A stretch of 64,000 bases of DNA from Pelagicoccus sp. SDUM812005 (GTDB lineage Bacteria > Verrucomicrobiota > Verrucomicrobiia > Opitutales > Opitutaceae), in NCBI RefSeq assembly GCF_031127875.1, contig NZ_JARXIA010000019.1:62001-126000 (forward strand). The letters are read 5' to 3'. Below, in pieces: positions 29,210-38,156 of the stretch (the first letter of the stretch is position 1; each line of letters begins with the position of its first letter). The position numbers and the translations under genes are program-made. The notes below the pieces were generated by a model, which was not told where the DNA came from, did no database searches, and worked only from the letters and a program-made list of their open reading frames with translations.

Positions 29210-31084
29210 ATGAAAGCGGCGCTCACGCTCCTTTGCGTCCAATCGGTTGTCCTTAGCGGGGCTGCTGGAGTGCCTGAGTGGGCCGGCGGCGGCGTTGCTG
29301 TCGAGACCTCCCAGTTAGGGTTCAGTCGCATGGGGAGATCGTTCCTGATCGAACACCCTGTTTCAGCCGACATAGAGGAAGTCGAAGTGCGTATCGTCAG
29401 TCGCGCGAACGACACGATTGCTGAATACGACGAAGTCGCTCTGTATGAGTGGGGAGCGAGAGCGCCGCATTCTGGAATGGCATTCGATGCTCAGCGGGGG
29501 ATGAAGCATCAGTTGGACGCGGGTTCGCAACGGAAGGTTCAAGTCCTTGTTGTCGACGTTGCTATCGTAGAGGGAATGGAAGCTGTGCTGGCTTTCGATG
29601 TAGAGGAGCCGGGAGGGTATTGTATCAATGGCGATCGGTGGCGAATTGTGGATCCGAACCAAATAGAGGCGCGGATTCCAGCTTCGGAAATCGAGCATTG
29701 GGGGAACGCGCTTGTGTTGAATCCGCAGTCGAATTCGATCCAGAGTTTCTATTTGGCGGGAAACGCTCGCATCAAGGATTCGAAAGCGAGCTATCGTGTA
29801 GAGACGCTTCGGGACGATTGGAGAGGTAGCCTCTCTCTTTACGATGCGAGTACGGATGAATTGATTGCTAGCGCGTTGATATCAAGAGGAAGCGCCGCTG
29901 CACGCGTCCCTGCTGAAACAAGCCTGACCCGCGAGGCAATGGTTCGTTCCCTAGTAGGTGCGACTGAGTATCTTCTCGGCTGCAAAAACCTCGATGCGAC
30001 GAGCCCGAGCTATGGCGGATATTATTCCTATTACGATCTGTCGGCCAAAACGAGGCTAGGATCCGGCCGACCTTGCGCTTGGGGAGGGGCAGTCAGCTTC
30101 CTGATAGAAGCTTCCCGGCTGCCAGGAGTCGAGCTAGGGGTGTCGCGAGTCGAACTGAAGGCGGCTGCTGTCGATCTGGGGATGGCAAGTTTAAGGCATC
30201 AGATCCGTGATCCGGAGCATCCCGCTTGCGGTATCGTTTCAAGGAAAGCGAATTGGCATGCCTCGAGGGATAACGGATTTGATACGGGGAAGGCTTTGGC
30301 TGATTCGATGCATTTGGTGGGGGTAGGGTGGATGCCATTGTTTCAGGCTACCGCAAACGAAGGTTTCCTTGAAGCTTCCGAAAGAGTGGTCGAGGCAAGC
30401 GCTGCTCTGAGCGCGTGGCATAGCAAGGAGAAGGCTTTTCAGGGCGTTGCGCAGAGAGAGACGAGCTGGGACGAAGCGTCGATTTTGGCGTCATCCAACA
30501 AGATTGTTGGCCTTGCTGAACTGTACAGCGAGACGGGCCAGGGAGGATACAAGGAAGGGTTAGAGCGGGAACTCGAGGTATTGTTGGATGCGTTTCCGAG
30601 CGAGGACGACCCAGCCCCGTGGATGCGTACTTCTGTTGAGACATTAGGGAATTGCGTAGACGGTCTGCTCAGGGCCCATTCGTTGTTTCCGGAACGGGAT
30701 TACCTGCAGCGTAGCGTTAGGGTCGCTGAGCTGGTACTTGCTTTCCAAGCAGCCGATGGGGCTTGGCCGGAGCGTCTGGAAGGCGGCAATGGGGCGGTCG
30801 CCGCTGAGGATAGGGCGACCGCAATGTGGGCTTACCTTTTCATGAAGTTATATAAGGCAACCGGCGATAGGCGATACCTCGATACGGGAAGCAAAGCGAT
30901 CGAACGGTGTAGGGGGCAGCAGAATTATGGCGAGGACGCAGTGGCACGCGGCGGTATTGTAGGTCCCTTGGGAAAGCCTGGCACCGATAGCCGTCATGAT
31001 GCTATCGGCGTCGATACCGAAACCGTGTCCTACTATGGGAAAGCGCTCTTGGAAGCATTGAGCCTCGATGAGTGGAGACATTGA
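29210..31084 (+). CDS. Sec-exported putative alpha/alpha-barrel carbohydrate enzyme, paralogue 2
   Basis: A 624-residue homologue of the gene at 25719, aligning throughout: HWGNALVLNPQSNSIQSFYLAG, VETLRDDWRGSLSLYD, YGGYYSYYDLSAKTRLG, LADSMHLVGVGWMPLFQATA, VARGGIVG and the C-terminal EALSLDEWRH all have counterparts in paralogue 1. The signal is Sec-type (MKAALTLLCVQSVVLSGAAG) rather than Tat, and the N-terminal domain is diverged. The ATG at 29210 is preferred over 29192 because it begins the signal peptide. Some Trp/Tyr positions of paralogue 1 are replaced (for example its WSWSWGPSARM against GRPCAWGGAVS), so specificity or activity may differ. Enzymatic function is inferred only from the fold pattern and context. 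Confidence 0.72.
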   Translation: MKAALTLLCVQSVVLSGAAGVPEWAGGGVAVETSQLGFSRMGRSFLIEHPVSADIEEVEVRIVSRANDTIAEYDEVALYEWGARAPHSGMAFDAQRGMKHQLDAGSQRKVQVLVVDVAIVEGMEAVLAFDVEEPGGYCINGDRWRIVDPNQIEARIPASEIEHWGNALVLNPQSNSIQSFYLAGNARIKDSKASYRVETLRDDWRGSLSLYDASTDELIASALISRGSAAARVPAETSLTREAMVRSLVGATEYLLGCKNLDATSPSYGGYYSYYDLSAKTRLGSGRPCAWGGAVSFLIEASRLPGVELGVSRVELKAAAVDLGMASLRHQIRDPEHPACGIVSRKANWHASRDNGFDTGKALADSMHLVGVGWMPLFQATANEGFLEASERVVEASAALSAWHSKEKAFQGVAQRETSWDEASILASSNKIVGLAELYSETGQGGYKEGLERELEVLLDAFPSEDDPAPWMRTSVETLGNCVDGLLRAHSLFPERDYLQRSVRVAELVLAFQAADGAWPERLEGGNGAVAAEDRATAMWAYLFMKLYKATGDRRYLDTGSKAIERCRGQQNYGEDAVARGGIVGPLGKPGTDSRHDAIGVDTETVSYYGKALLEALSLDEWRH

Positions 31085-31251
31085 TTGCGGGATCGAACCA
31101 AAGACTGAAACTGCTTATTGGGCTATCGATACGGCTATCGAATTTGAATAGATTCGGATGTTAGGGATCTGGTAATTCTAAAGCCGGCTCTGTAGCAGAG
31201 GTAAGTGTTTCCCTTTTTCTTTGGCTCGACGTTTCCGCTGCGCTGGATGGG

Positions 31252-32085
31252 TCAGTTCCTTTTCGATTTTTCAATTATAGACCTGAGCTCCTCTACGCTT
31301 AATTCTTTGAGCCCAGCTGATAGATTTGTAGCCAAGGGCTTTCCGTCTTCGGAAAATAGGTAGAAGTGGGTGCGAGATTTTGAGTAATCTCCCTCTTTTA
31401 ACTTTATCGAGAATGCGAGTTCTTCGGGAATATTCGCGAGTAGATCCCCGATCCATTTTGTTTGGGTGACTGCGAAATGTTCTCCGTTTGCGCTGTAGTA
31501 GTCGCTTAGAACTGCGCAATAGGCTCCTGGGATATCCATATTTGGGGTCAGGGTCATGCGCATCTGGATAGAGTCGGCGAAACCTTCGGGTTTCAGTTCC
31601 CCGTCAGTGACCGAGGCATCAATACTATTCTCATACTCCATCTGTTGATTAATAAGGTCATTTATTTGCGCGGACTGGCTGGTGCTTGGTGTGTGTCCGG
31701 GCGTAGACAGTCGACCGATCGCCATATTTGTTGAGCGTTGTCGCGTACTTACAGAATTGTAGGCATCGATTTCCCAGCTGCTTTCGCTTTGGTAGGAATA
31801 GGAGTACTCATAATTTTGTATCGATACGAAGCGGTCGGAAATACCCACTTGCGGTTGTATCGTACTTGGAGTGGCCCAAGGTAGGCGTTTTAGTCTTTGT
31901 CCCGCATTAACAAATAGACCCTTTTCCTTGGCGACCTCTATAGGAACTGCCTTTCCTTTGAATCGAACCAGTACCTCACCACCAAAGAATCTATAGTAAC
32001 CACTACTAGAATGCGGTATGTCTTGTCCGAACGACAGGGTTGTTATCGTGCAAAGAAAGAGTATGGATATTAGTGTCTTTTTCAT
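31252..32085 (-). CDS. Secreted protein of unknown function, second paralogue family, copy 1
   Basis: This 277-residue protein was not recognised. Signal peptide MKKTLISILFLCTITTLSFGQ. It shares blocks with the gene at 32367: SSGYYRFFGGEVLVRFKGKAVPI, a basic LKRLPWATPSTIQPQVGISDRFVSIQNYEYSY, QINDLINQQMEYENSIDASVTDGELKPEGFADSIQMRMTL, and a C-terminal block LLANIPEELAFSIKLKEGDYSKSRTHFYLFSEDGKPLATNLSAGLKELSVEELRSII. The N-terminal repeat (GGEVLVRFKGKAVPIEVAKEKGLFV) looks like a small beta unit. The gene is distinctly AT-rich relative to the flanking lyase genes. It converges with the barrel-sulfatase operon. Confidence 0.75.
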   Translation of the reverse strand: MKKTLISILFLCTITTLSFGQDIPHSSSGYYRFFGGEVLVRFKGKAVPIEVAKEKGLFVNAGQRLKRLPWATPSTIQPQVGISDRFVSIQNYEYSYSYQSESSWEIDAYNSVSTRQRSTNMAIGRLSTPGHTPSTSQSAQINDLINQQMEYENSIDASVTDGELKPEGFADSIQMRMTLTPNMDIPGAYCAVLSDYYSANGEHFAVTQTKWIGDLLANIPEELAFSIKLKEGDYSKSRTHFYLFSEDGKPLATNLSAGLKELSVEELRSIIEKSKRN

Positions 32086-32366
32086 ATTTTTAGGGTAGTT
32101 GATATGTAATTATATCTAGGTATAATGCAAGGGGTAAACGAGTTTTTTATTAGTCTATCAACTCGTTGATGGATTGCAGTGCCGCTGCGTTGAGCTTCGA
32201 TAGCGCAGCTGGATCCGGGGGGGGGGCTGCTATTGTGTTAATAGAAGTTTAAGAAGCGTTGTCTGTTGGAAAAGCGGAGCTACGCTAGCTCAATCGTACC
32301 GTCGTTTTATCGATCCTCCGTGCTGTTTCTGCCAGAGGATGGATTCGTAGCCGTTAAAGGATCTCC
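32086..32366. other. AT-rich intergenic spacer with ten-G run
   Basis: About 280 bases between the two paralogues. It holds a ten-base G homopolymer (32217-32226) and an AT-rich promoter-like stretch just upstream of the start at 32085. No gene is supported. Confidence 0.5.
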
Positions 32367-33194
32367 TTAGTTCGACTGAGATCGTTCGGTCGCGGAAATG
32401 ACTCGCTGCAATTCCTCCAAGCTCAGCTCCTTCAGTCCGTTCGATTCGTTACTGGGGATCGGAGTGCTATCTTTGGTAAAAAAGTAAAACTCGGTACGAG
32501 AATTTCGGTAATCTCCCTCTCCGAGCAATTTCTGGAAGCTTATTTCTTCCGGGATGTTTTTGAGCAAATCCCCGAGCCACTCAACTTTTACTGCCACGCG
32601 TAACTCTCCTTCGTTGTTGAGGTGCGTTGCCATTATTGCCATGTATGCTCCTTTTATATCGGAGTTCGGGCGTAGTGTCATCTTGAGTTCAATTGAATCG
32701 GCGTGTCCCTGTTGCTTCAGCTCGCCATCTTGAATTAGGGCTTCCATGTTGTCCTCGAATTCGGCCTGCTCTTCAATTAAAGAAGCGATTGCAGTTTCGT
32801 TGCCTGTGCCTTGGAGCATGCCGATTTTGTGCTGCGTTTCTCGGTTTTTGAGTCGCATTTCGTGGTAGGCCGCTTCCTCGTGGTAAGCGTCTTTGCGATA
32901 GAAGAATCGGTAGTTTAAATTTTCGATCGATATCAATTTATCGGAAACAGAGAATACAGGCTGCGCTATGCAGGGGGTACCCCAGCTCATCCGCTTTTTT
33001 CCTCTTTTTCCTTTCTGAACATAGAAACCCTTAGGGCTGGCTTCGATAATCGGCGCTGCTTTTCCTTTAAAGTGGGTTAAAATAGTGGCGCCCTGGAATT
33101 GATAGTAGCCGCTGCTTTGTGACTTCTCGCTCTGAGCGATGCTAACGTTTGGGAATAGTAGCAGGCAGATAGCTGGGATAAGGGTAAACTTCAT
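32367..33194 (-). CDS. Secreted protein of unknown function, second paralogue family, copy 2
   Basis: A 275-residue homologue of the gene at 31252. Signal peptide MKFTLIPAICLLLFPNVSIAQ, then SSGYYQFQGATILTHFKGKAAPII, KRMSWGTPCIAQPVFSVSDKLISIENLNYRF, LIEEQAEFEDNMEALIQDGELKQQGHADSIELKMTLRPNSDIKGAYMAIMATH and LKELSLEELQRVI. The central and C-terminal blocks are best conserved; a variable Glu/His-rich stretch (YHEEAAYHEMRLKNRETQH) sits between them. The 281-base spacer between copies suggests separate promoters. Base composition is lower in GC than the enzymes on either side. Function unknown. Confidence 0.75.
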   Translation of the reverse strand: MKFTLIPAICLLLFPNVSIAQSEKSQSSGYYQFQGATILTHFKGKAAPIIEASPKGFYVQKGKRGKKRMSWGTPCIAQPVFSVSDKLISIENLNYRFFYRKDAYHEEAAYHEMRLKNRETQHKIGMLQGTGNETAIASLIEEQAEFEDNMEALIQDGELKQQGHADSIELKMTLRPNSDIKGAYMAIMATHLNNEGELRVAVKVEWLGDLLKNIPEEISFQKLLGEGDYRNSRTEFYFFTKDSTPIPSNESNGLKELSLEELQRVISATERSQSN

Positions 33195-33282
33195 TGGGTG
33201 TTGGGGTTGGTGGAGTTGGCAATAACCTCCAAGGTAATACGTTTTAACTCGGTTAGGGAATGCGATCGCTTGAAGCTCTGGT

Positions 33283-33307
33283 GGCGTCGCTTCAGGGAAG
33301 CGACGCC
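33283..33307 (-). terminator. Terminator-like hairpin after the GH141/GH95/lyase operon
   Basis: GGCGTCGCTTC (33283-33293) and GAAGCGACGCC (33297-33307) form a perfect 11-bp stem with a 3-base loop, 13 bases downstream of the stop of the minus-strand beta-helix gene. The minus strand lacks a T run after it; the plus strand has a T-rich stretch. It most likely ends the minus-strand operon and may also work from the other side. Confidence 0.65.
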
Positions 33308-33320
33308 TGTATTTTAGCGA

Positions 33321-35723
33321 TTATTGTTTCAGCTCGATGCTGATGGGCTGTTGGTTGCGTACGACTAGCAGGGTGATCTTGCCTTTGCCGGCTTGGCGGT
33401 GGGCTTGCTTGAGCTCTTGAGCGGTTCTGACGGGCTTGCCGTTGAGCTTTTGGATGAGGTCGCCGTTCTTGAGGCCGGCTAGGGCTGCCTCGGATTGCTT
33501 GACGATCTCGAAGAGGGCTACGCCACCGTCTTCTTGGCGAACGCCGTACGCTGAAAACTCGTCGCCCTCGATGCCGTGCAAGCGAGCTCCGAGCCAGTAG
33601 ACGCCGCCGACTGAGTTTTCCGGCGGCATGCGGGGCTTGGTCCGGGCAATGACGAGCTCGGGAATTACGGGCGTACGCGCGATGGCGCGGAGTTCGGGCT
33701 TTTTGACGCCGAATTGGTCCATGGGGAAGTTCTGGAATCCGATGTCGAAGGCGGGAGACCCTTCCTTTACCCGGAAGTCGCCGTTGGCGGGATCGACGAA
33801 CTGCGGGTCTGCGGTGACGGAGTTCACGTCCCATTGGGAGACGAGGTAACGGTTCTGCTCTTCGGGGTAGTCGCTGAAGAAGAGGTTGCTGTCGACACGT
33901 TTGCCGGTGGCGTTTTCGCGCGGGGTGTTGGCTCCGCGCGGGGCGCGCATGACGATGTTGGAATAGAATTCGTCGCCGCTGTTCTCGTACCAGACGTGCG
34001 GGTGGAAGCCATTGTTGACCATGACATTGTTCCAGGCGCGGCGGCGGAAGCCTTCGCGGAACTTGAGGCCGCCGTTGAGCATGAGATTGTTGTAGATGTC
34101 GTAGTTGGAGGAGCCGTCGTCGAGGTCGATATCCCAACCGTGGTCGCAACGCCAGCGGCTGTCGCGGATGACGGTGGTGTACATGGCATCGAGGAAGGGA
34201 AGGTTTGGCTCCTTGTCGATGACGCGCTGGGACTCGGAGCGGTCGGCGTGCCAGAAGCGGTCGCGGCCCCAGGAGTTGAAGGAGCCGTGGTCGTGGGTTT
34301 CGAGGACCGTGTCGAACACGTCGCAGCGTTCGATGAGGTGCCCGCCCCAAGCTCCGTCGCCGATATTGATGCCGGCCCGGGCCGTGTCGTAGACGGAGGT
34401 ATCGCGGATGGTGATTTTCATGGCCATCTCGATTTGTACGCCGGCGGGTTGGCGTTCGGTGCGGCCGATGCCGTGGATGAGGCAGTCTTCTACGAGTCCG
34501 TGCGAGGGGTAGTTTTCGGTTTTGGGACCAACTGTGCGGTCGATCTTGTCGAGGTCGTTCTTTTCCCTGTATTCAAAAAGCGGATCGCGTACGGCGTCGG
34601 GGTCGCCCACGAAGCAGATTCCGCTGGCCCCGGTATCGTGGATATGGCAGCCTTTGATGACGGTGCGGCGGTTGTAGTTGTTGACGAATACGGCGTTGCC
34701 GCCGACTTGGTCGAATTCGCAGTCGAGTATGGATACGTCTTCGGTGCCGGTCAGCATGAAGGCTCCGCCGCGGTAGATGGCCCAGTCGGAGCGCAGCATG
34801 GGTTCCTTGGTGTCCATGAAGGTGCGGGCGGCGTGGCGGACGGTGAAGCCGCGGAAGGTGACGTGCCTGACGGGCTTGTCGACGCTGCCTTGGAATTCGA
34901 CGAGGTGACGCAAGCGTACGACTTCGACGGTGGCCTTGTTGAGGTCGGTTCCTTTTTCCGGCAGGTAGTAGAGGGTGTTGGTTTTGGCGTTGTGGTACCA
35001 TTCGCCCGGTGCGTCCAGTTCCTCGAAGATGTTTTCCACCATGCGGAACTCGTCGTGCATGCCCATTTGGCGGTTGTTTTGCCACCCGCCTTCGTAGGTG
35101 ACTTCTCCGTTCGCATCCTTGCCAGTGATGCGGTAGTGGTAGCCGCCCCAGCGAGCGCGGTGCATGGCGTGAATGTATCCGCCGGTTGGATCTTCCCAGC
35201 GAGCGGCGCGTTCTTTGGAGAAGGCGTCGGCGGCATAGCCTTGGTAGGCGGCGGTAGGCTTGCTGGCGTCGTAGTTCGGATAGCGAGCCATGCGTTGGTT
35301 TTGACCGTTGATGAAAAGCTGGTCGATCTCCAGGCCTTTGGGAGTAGTGGCTTTCATGATACCGTCGCGGTATGCGGTCCACTTAAGGTCGAGGGCGCTG
35401 CCGCCGCTGAGGACAACCGCTTCGCCTTCTTTCGCTTGGTAGACGATAGGGCGAGCGAAGTCGCCGGAGTCTTCCGGGGTGAGCACGAAAGTATCCGGCA
35501 GGTAATAGGTGCCGCCGCGTAGGTGCACAGTCACGGCTTCGGAAGGCCTCAGCGCACGTATGGTATCGCGAGCGGCTTCCAGGGTAGCGAATGGTTTCGC
35601 GAGCGTACCGGGGTTCGAATCGGAACCGTCGGTGGCCACATAGAAGTCGCGAGCGGCGCCAAGGCTGAGGTTAAGGGCTGCGGAGCAGGCTAGGAACAGT
35701 GGGATCTTAAGAGCGTTTTTCAT
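33321..35723 (-). CDS. GH141-like parallel beta-helix enzyme with C-terminal PDZ domain
   Basis: An 800-residue secreted protein (signal MKNALKIPLFLACSAALNLSLGA). The N-terminus DFYVATDGSDSNPGTLAKPFATLEAARDTI with HLRGGTYYL is the entry motif of carbohydrate-active right-handed beta-helix proteins. DQLFINGQNQRMARYPNYD and GGYIHAMHRARWGG are features I associate with GH141-type proteins, a family with alpha-L-fucosidase and xylanase members. Beta-helix rungs follow to about 650 (SILDCEFDQVGGNAVFVNNYNR, HGLVEDCLIHGIG). Residues about 705-800 form a PDZ domain (GLKNGDLIQKLNGKPVRTAQEL). It is last in an operon with GH95 (88-base gap) and a lyase. A polysaccharide lyase or a glycan-binding role are alternatives. 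Confidence 0.72.
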   Translation of the reverse strand: MKNALKIPLFLACSAALNLSLGAARDFYVATDGSDSNPGTLAKPFATLEAARDTIRALRPSEAVTVHLRGGTYYLPDTFVLTPEDSGDFARPIVYQAKEGEAVVLSGGSALDLKWTAYRDGIMKATTPKGLEIDQLFINGQNQRMARYPNYDASKPTAAYQGYAADAFSKERAARWEDPTGGYIHAMHRARWGGYHYRITGKDANGEVTYEGGWQNNRQMGMHDEFRMVENIFEELDAPGEWYHNAKTNTLYYLPEKGTDLNKATVEVVRLRHLVEFQGSVDKPVRHVTFRGFTVRHAARTFMDTKEPMLRSDWAIYRGGAFMLTGTEDVSILDCEFDQVGGNAVFVNNYNRRTVIKGCHIHDTGASGICFVGDPDAVRDPLFEYREKNDLDKIDRTVGPKTENYPSHGLVEDCLIHGIGRTERQPAGVQIEMAMKITIRDTSVYDTARAGINIGDGAWGGHLIERCDVFDTVLETHDHGSFNSWGRDRFWHADRSESQRVIDKEPNLPFLDAMYTTVIRDSRWRCDHGWDIDLDDGSSNYDIYNNLMLNGGLKFREGFRRRAWNNVMVNNGFHPHVWYENSGDEFYSNIVMRAPRGANTPRENATGKRVDSNLFFSDYPEEQNRYLVSQWDVNSVTADPQFVDPANGDFRVKEGSPAFDIGFQNFPMDQFGVKKPELRAIARTPVIPELVIARTKPRMPPENSVGGVYWLGARLHGIEGDEFSAYGVRQEDGGVALFEIVKQSEAALAGLKNGDLIQKLNGKPVRTAQELKQAHRQAGKGKITLLVVRNQQPISIELKQ

Positions 35724-35811
35724 GGTTGAGCGGATGAGTATAGCTGTAATGTCTTCACTCGTGTATCCTGATTTTTTGGGGGTGGCGGAAAGAGCTGGTA
35801 GATTCTGCTTT

Positions 35812-38139
35812 CTAAAAGCTTATCTGGATTGGCGTGCCTTCGTTGAGAGCGAGGGTTTTCTTAGTTCCTCGGCAAATCAGTTCGATCGACTGCTCGGTCT
35901 TAGAAAGAAGCTCCACTTCTACTTTTCCTGCATTCCAAACGATGGAGACTTCTATGCCGCCGCGCGCTAGAAGTTTGGATACGGAACCGGCTTTCCATTC
36001 AGCGGGAAGGGCGGGAAGGATGCTGATTTGTCCGGGCTTGGAGAAGAGCAGCATCTCTTGGATGGCGGCGGTCCAGCCGAAGTTGGCGTCGATCTGGTAA
36101 GGGGCGGGGTCGAATTCGACGCCGATGCCGCTGTTGCGCCAGTCGTTGTGCGTGGTGTAGAAGTTGCCCATCACGCAGGAGCGGGCGAGCAGGCTCAGCA
36201 CGTCGAGGGCTTGGTCGCCTTCCCCCATGCGGGCGTAGACGTTGGCCATGTGGGCAAGGGACCAGCCGGTTTGGGAACCGATGCCGATGTCGAGGCGCTT
36301 GCGGATGGCAATCTCGAAGGCCTTGTAGAGTTCGGGATCGTTTTCGCGGGTGACTTCGATGCCGGGGAAGACAGGGTAGATGTGGGACTGGTGGCGATGG
36401 TGGTAGTTGTCGGTATAGAAGGGATGCATCCACTCCTTGATCGCTCCATCCTCATTTATTTGATACGGAGGTATTTTGGCGAGCATGGCCTTCCAGTTGG
36501 CCACTTCCTTTTCGTTGATGCCGAGAAGCTGCGAGCCTTCGATGAGGTGGGTGAGCACTTCTTTGGCGAGGGCGAAGTCCATGGTCGCGTTCATGGTGGT
36601 TTCCATGGCGAGCAGTTCGGTGGCGTTGCGGGTGTGGTTGCCCGGGTTGTTCTCCGGCGAGTTGGAGGGGGCGCTGAGGAAGTAGCCGTCGTCGCCGATG
36701 GTGAAGAAGTCTTCGTAGAATTGGGCGACTTCTTGGAGGAAAGGGAGGGCCCGTTCCTTGAGGAACTGCTGGTCGCCGGTGTGCAGGTAGTAGTCGTAGT
36801 AGTGCTGGCCGATCCATGCGGCGGCTCCGGTCCAGTGCAGGATGTGCGGCTGGATGTCCTTGAAGAGTCCGGAGGGAGGCGTGGTGATGCAGGAAATGAG
36901 GATGCCGCGGCAGCCGTAGAGCTTGCGGGCGTTTTCGCGGGCGTCGTCGAGGTGACGCTCGAAGTAGTCGAAGACGGGAAGGGCGGTTTCGGTAAGGTTA
37001 CCCGACATGGCCTGCCAGTAGTTCATCTGCAGGTTTTCGTTGGCCATGTTGAAGGTCCAGTAGCCGCGGTAGGAGCCGCACCATTTGCCTTGGAGGGGGC
37101 AAGGTTGGCCGCCTTCGCGGGAGCTGGAAATCAGCAGGTAGCGTCCGTAGGCCCACATCTTTTCGACCATGGCGGTGGGAACTTCGCCTTGGTAGGCGTC
37201 GAGAAGCAGTTCCTCGTTGGAGAGCGAACGTTCGGCGTCGCGGGCCCCGAGGTCGATCTGCACGCGTTTGAAGAGTTCGCTGTGAAGGGCGACGTGCGGA
37301 GCGAGGAGGGCGTCGTAGTCGGAGTCGAGAGATTCGAGCTCCGCAGTGGCGGCTTTCCAATCGCTTTGGCGCTCGCCTTTGATGAATAGTTTCACGACGA
37401 CGAGTGCTTTGCGGCCGCCGGTTACTTGTATTGAATTATCGGTTACGGTCAGGCTTCCGTCTGGCGAGATGACTTTGGCTACGGCTCCGAAGTCGAGCTG
37501 ATCGTCGTTGTTGCGAGCGGCGTAGCGGATGATTCCGTCTTCGGAGGCTTGGATTTCGAGGTCGCCGGGGAGCTTGGGATCGTTGCCGTCGCCGAGGCGG
37601 GTGTCGGATCGGTCGTGCAGGTCGAGTCCGATGCGGGCGTCGAGGGATTTCTCGCCATCGCAGGATATTTCCATGACGACGATGTCCTGAGCGCGTGAGA
37701 CGAAGAGCTTACGTTGGTAGTTGGTTTTGGCGTCGGTCCAATTGACGAAGACCTCGCCGGTTTCCATGTCGAGAGCGCGGCGGTAGTGGGTGAAGCCTTT
37801 TTCGACGGGCATGGCGACTTGCAGGTCGCCGAGTGGGAGCGGGGCGCCGATGTCGGCGTGGTAGCCGGCGTCTTTGAGGGCTTGGGAAAGGACGGTATCG
37901 GCTTCGAAGGCCTTGTTTTCCTGAAGGAGGCGGCGGGTTTCGGGGAGCTTGTCGCTGACGTCCGGTAGTGGATTGGTCACTACTTCGTGCCAAAGGTCGT
38001 CATGGGTGAGAAGCACGGTTTCGTTGTGTACGGCGCCGTAGGCGGCAGCTCCGATCACGCCGTTGCCCGAAGGGAGGGCTTCTTTCCATTTTTCTCCGAA
38101 CCAAGCGGCCGGATATTTCATTATGATCTTGTTTTGCAA
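35812..38139 (-). CDS. Glycoside hydrolase family 95 (alpha-L-fucosidase / alpha-L-galactosidase)
   Basis: A 775-residue GH95 enzyme, an inverting exo-glycosidase acting on alpha-1,2-linked L-fucose or L-galactose. Family motifs: PAAWFGEKWKEALPSGNGVIGAAAYG at the N-terminus, NENLQMNYWQAMSGNLTE (the N-x-N catalytic asparagines), SAPSNSPEN (catalytic glutamate region), HRHQSHIYPVFPG and YQIDANFGWTAAIQEMLL. There is no signal peptide, so it probably works in the cytoplasm on imported oligosaccharides. A TTG start at 38139 has AAGGA 7 bases upstream, overlapping the end of the lyase gene region; the ATG at 38121 (MKYPAAW) is an alternative with a weaker site. The 17-base gap from the lyase stop indicates an operon. 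Confidence 0.88.
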   Translation of the reverse strand: MQNKIIMKYPAAWFGEKWKEALPSGNGVIGAAAYGAVHNETVLLTHDDLWHEVVTNPLPDVSDKLPETRRLLQENKAFEADTVLSQALKDAGYHADIGAPLPLGDLQVAMPVEKGFTHYRRALDMETGEVFVNWTDAKTNYQRKLFVSRAQDIVVMEISCDGEKSLDARIGLDLHDRSDTRLGDGNDPKLPGDLEIQASEDGIIRYAARNNDDQLDFGAVAKVISPDGSLTVTDNSIQVTGGRKALVVVKLFIKGERQSDWKAATAELESLDSDYDALLAPHVALHSELFKRVQIDLGARDAERSLSNEELLLDAYQGEVPTAMVEKMWAYGRYLLISSSREGGQPCPLQGKWCGSYRGYWTFNMANENLQMNYWQAMSGNLTETALPVFDYFERHLDDARENARKLYGCRGILISCITTPPSGLFKDIQPHILHWTGAAAWIGQHYYDYYLHTGDQQFLKERALPFLQEVAQFYEDFFTIGDDGYFLSAPSNSPENNPGNHTRNATELLAMETTMNATMDFALAKEVLTHLIEGSQLLGINEKEVANWKAMLAKIPPYQINEDGAIKEWMHPFYTDNYHHRHQSHIYPVFPGIEVTRENDPELYKAFEIAIRKRLDIGIGSQTGWSLAHMANVYARMGEGDQALDVLSLLARSCVMGNFYTTHNDWRNSGIGVEFDPAPYQIDANFGWTAAIQEMLLFSKPGQISILPALPAEWKAGSVSKLLARGGIEVSIVWNAGKVEVELLSKTEQSIELICRGTKKTLALNEGTPIQISF

Positions 38140-38156
38140 AGCGGTGTCCTTGGTTT

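Noticed and set aside
33714-35522. Long plus-strand frame of about 600 codons
   Set aside because: It lies wholly antisense to the beta-helix gene, is Val/Gly/Asp/Ala-rich without motifs, and is explained by GC-rich codon bias.
36028-37389. Plus-strand frame of about 450 codons
   Set aside because: Antisense shadow of GH95, whose catalytic motifs are clear on the minus strand.
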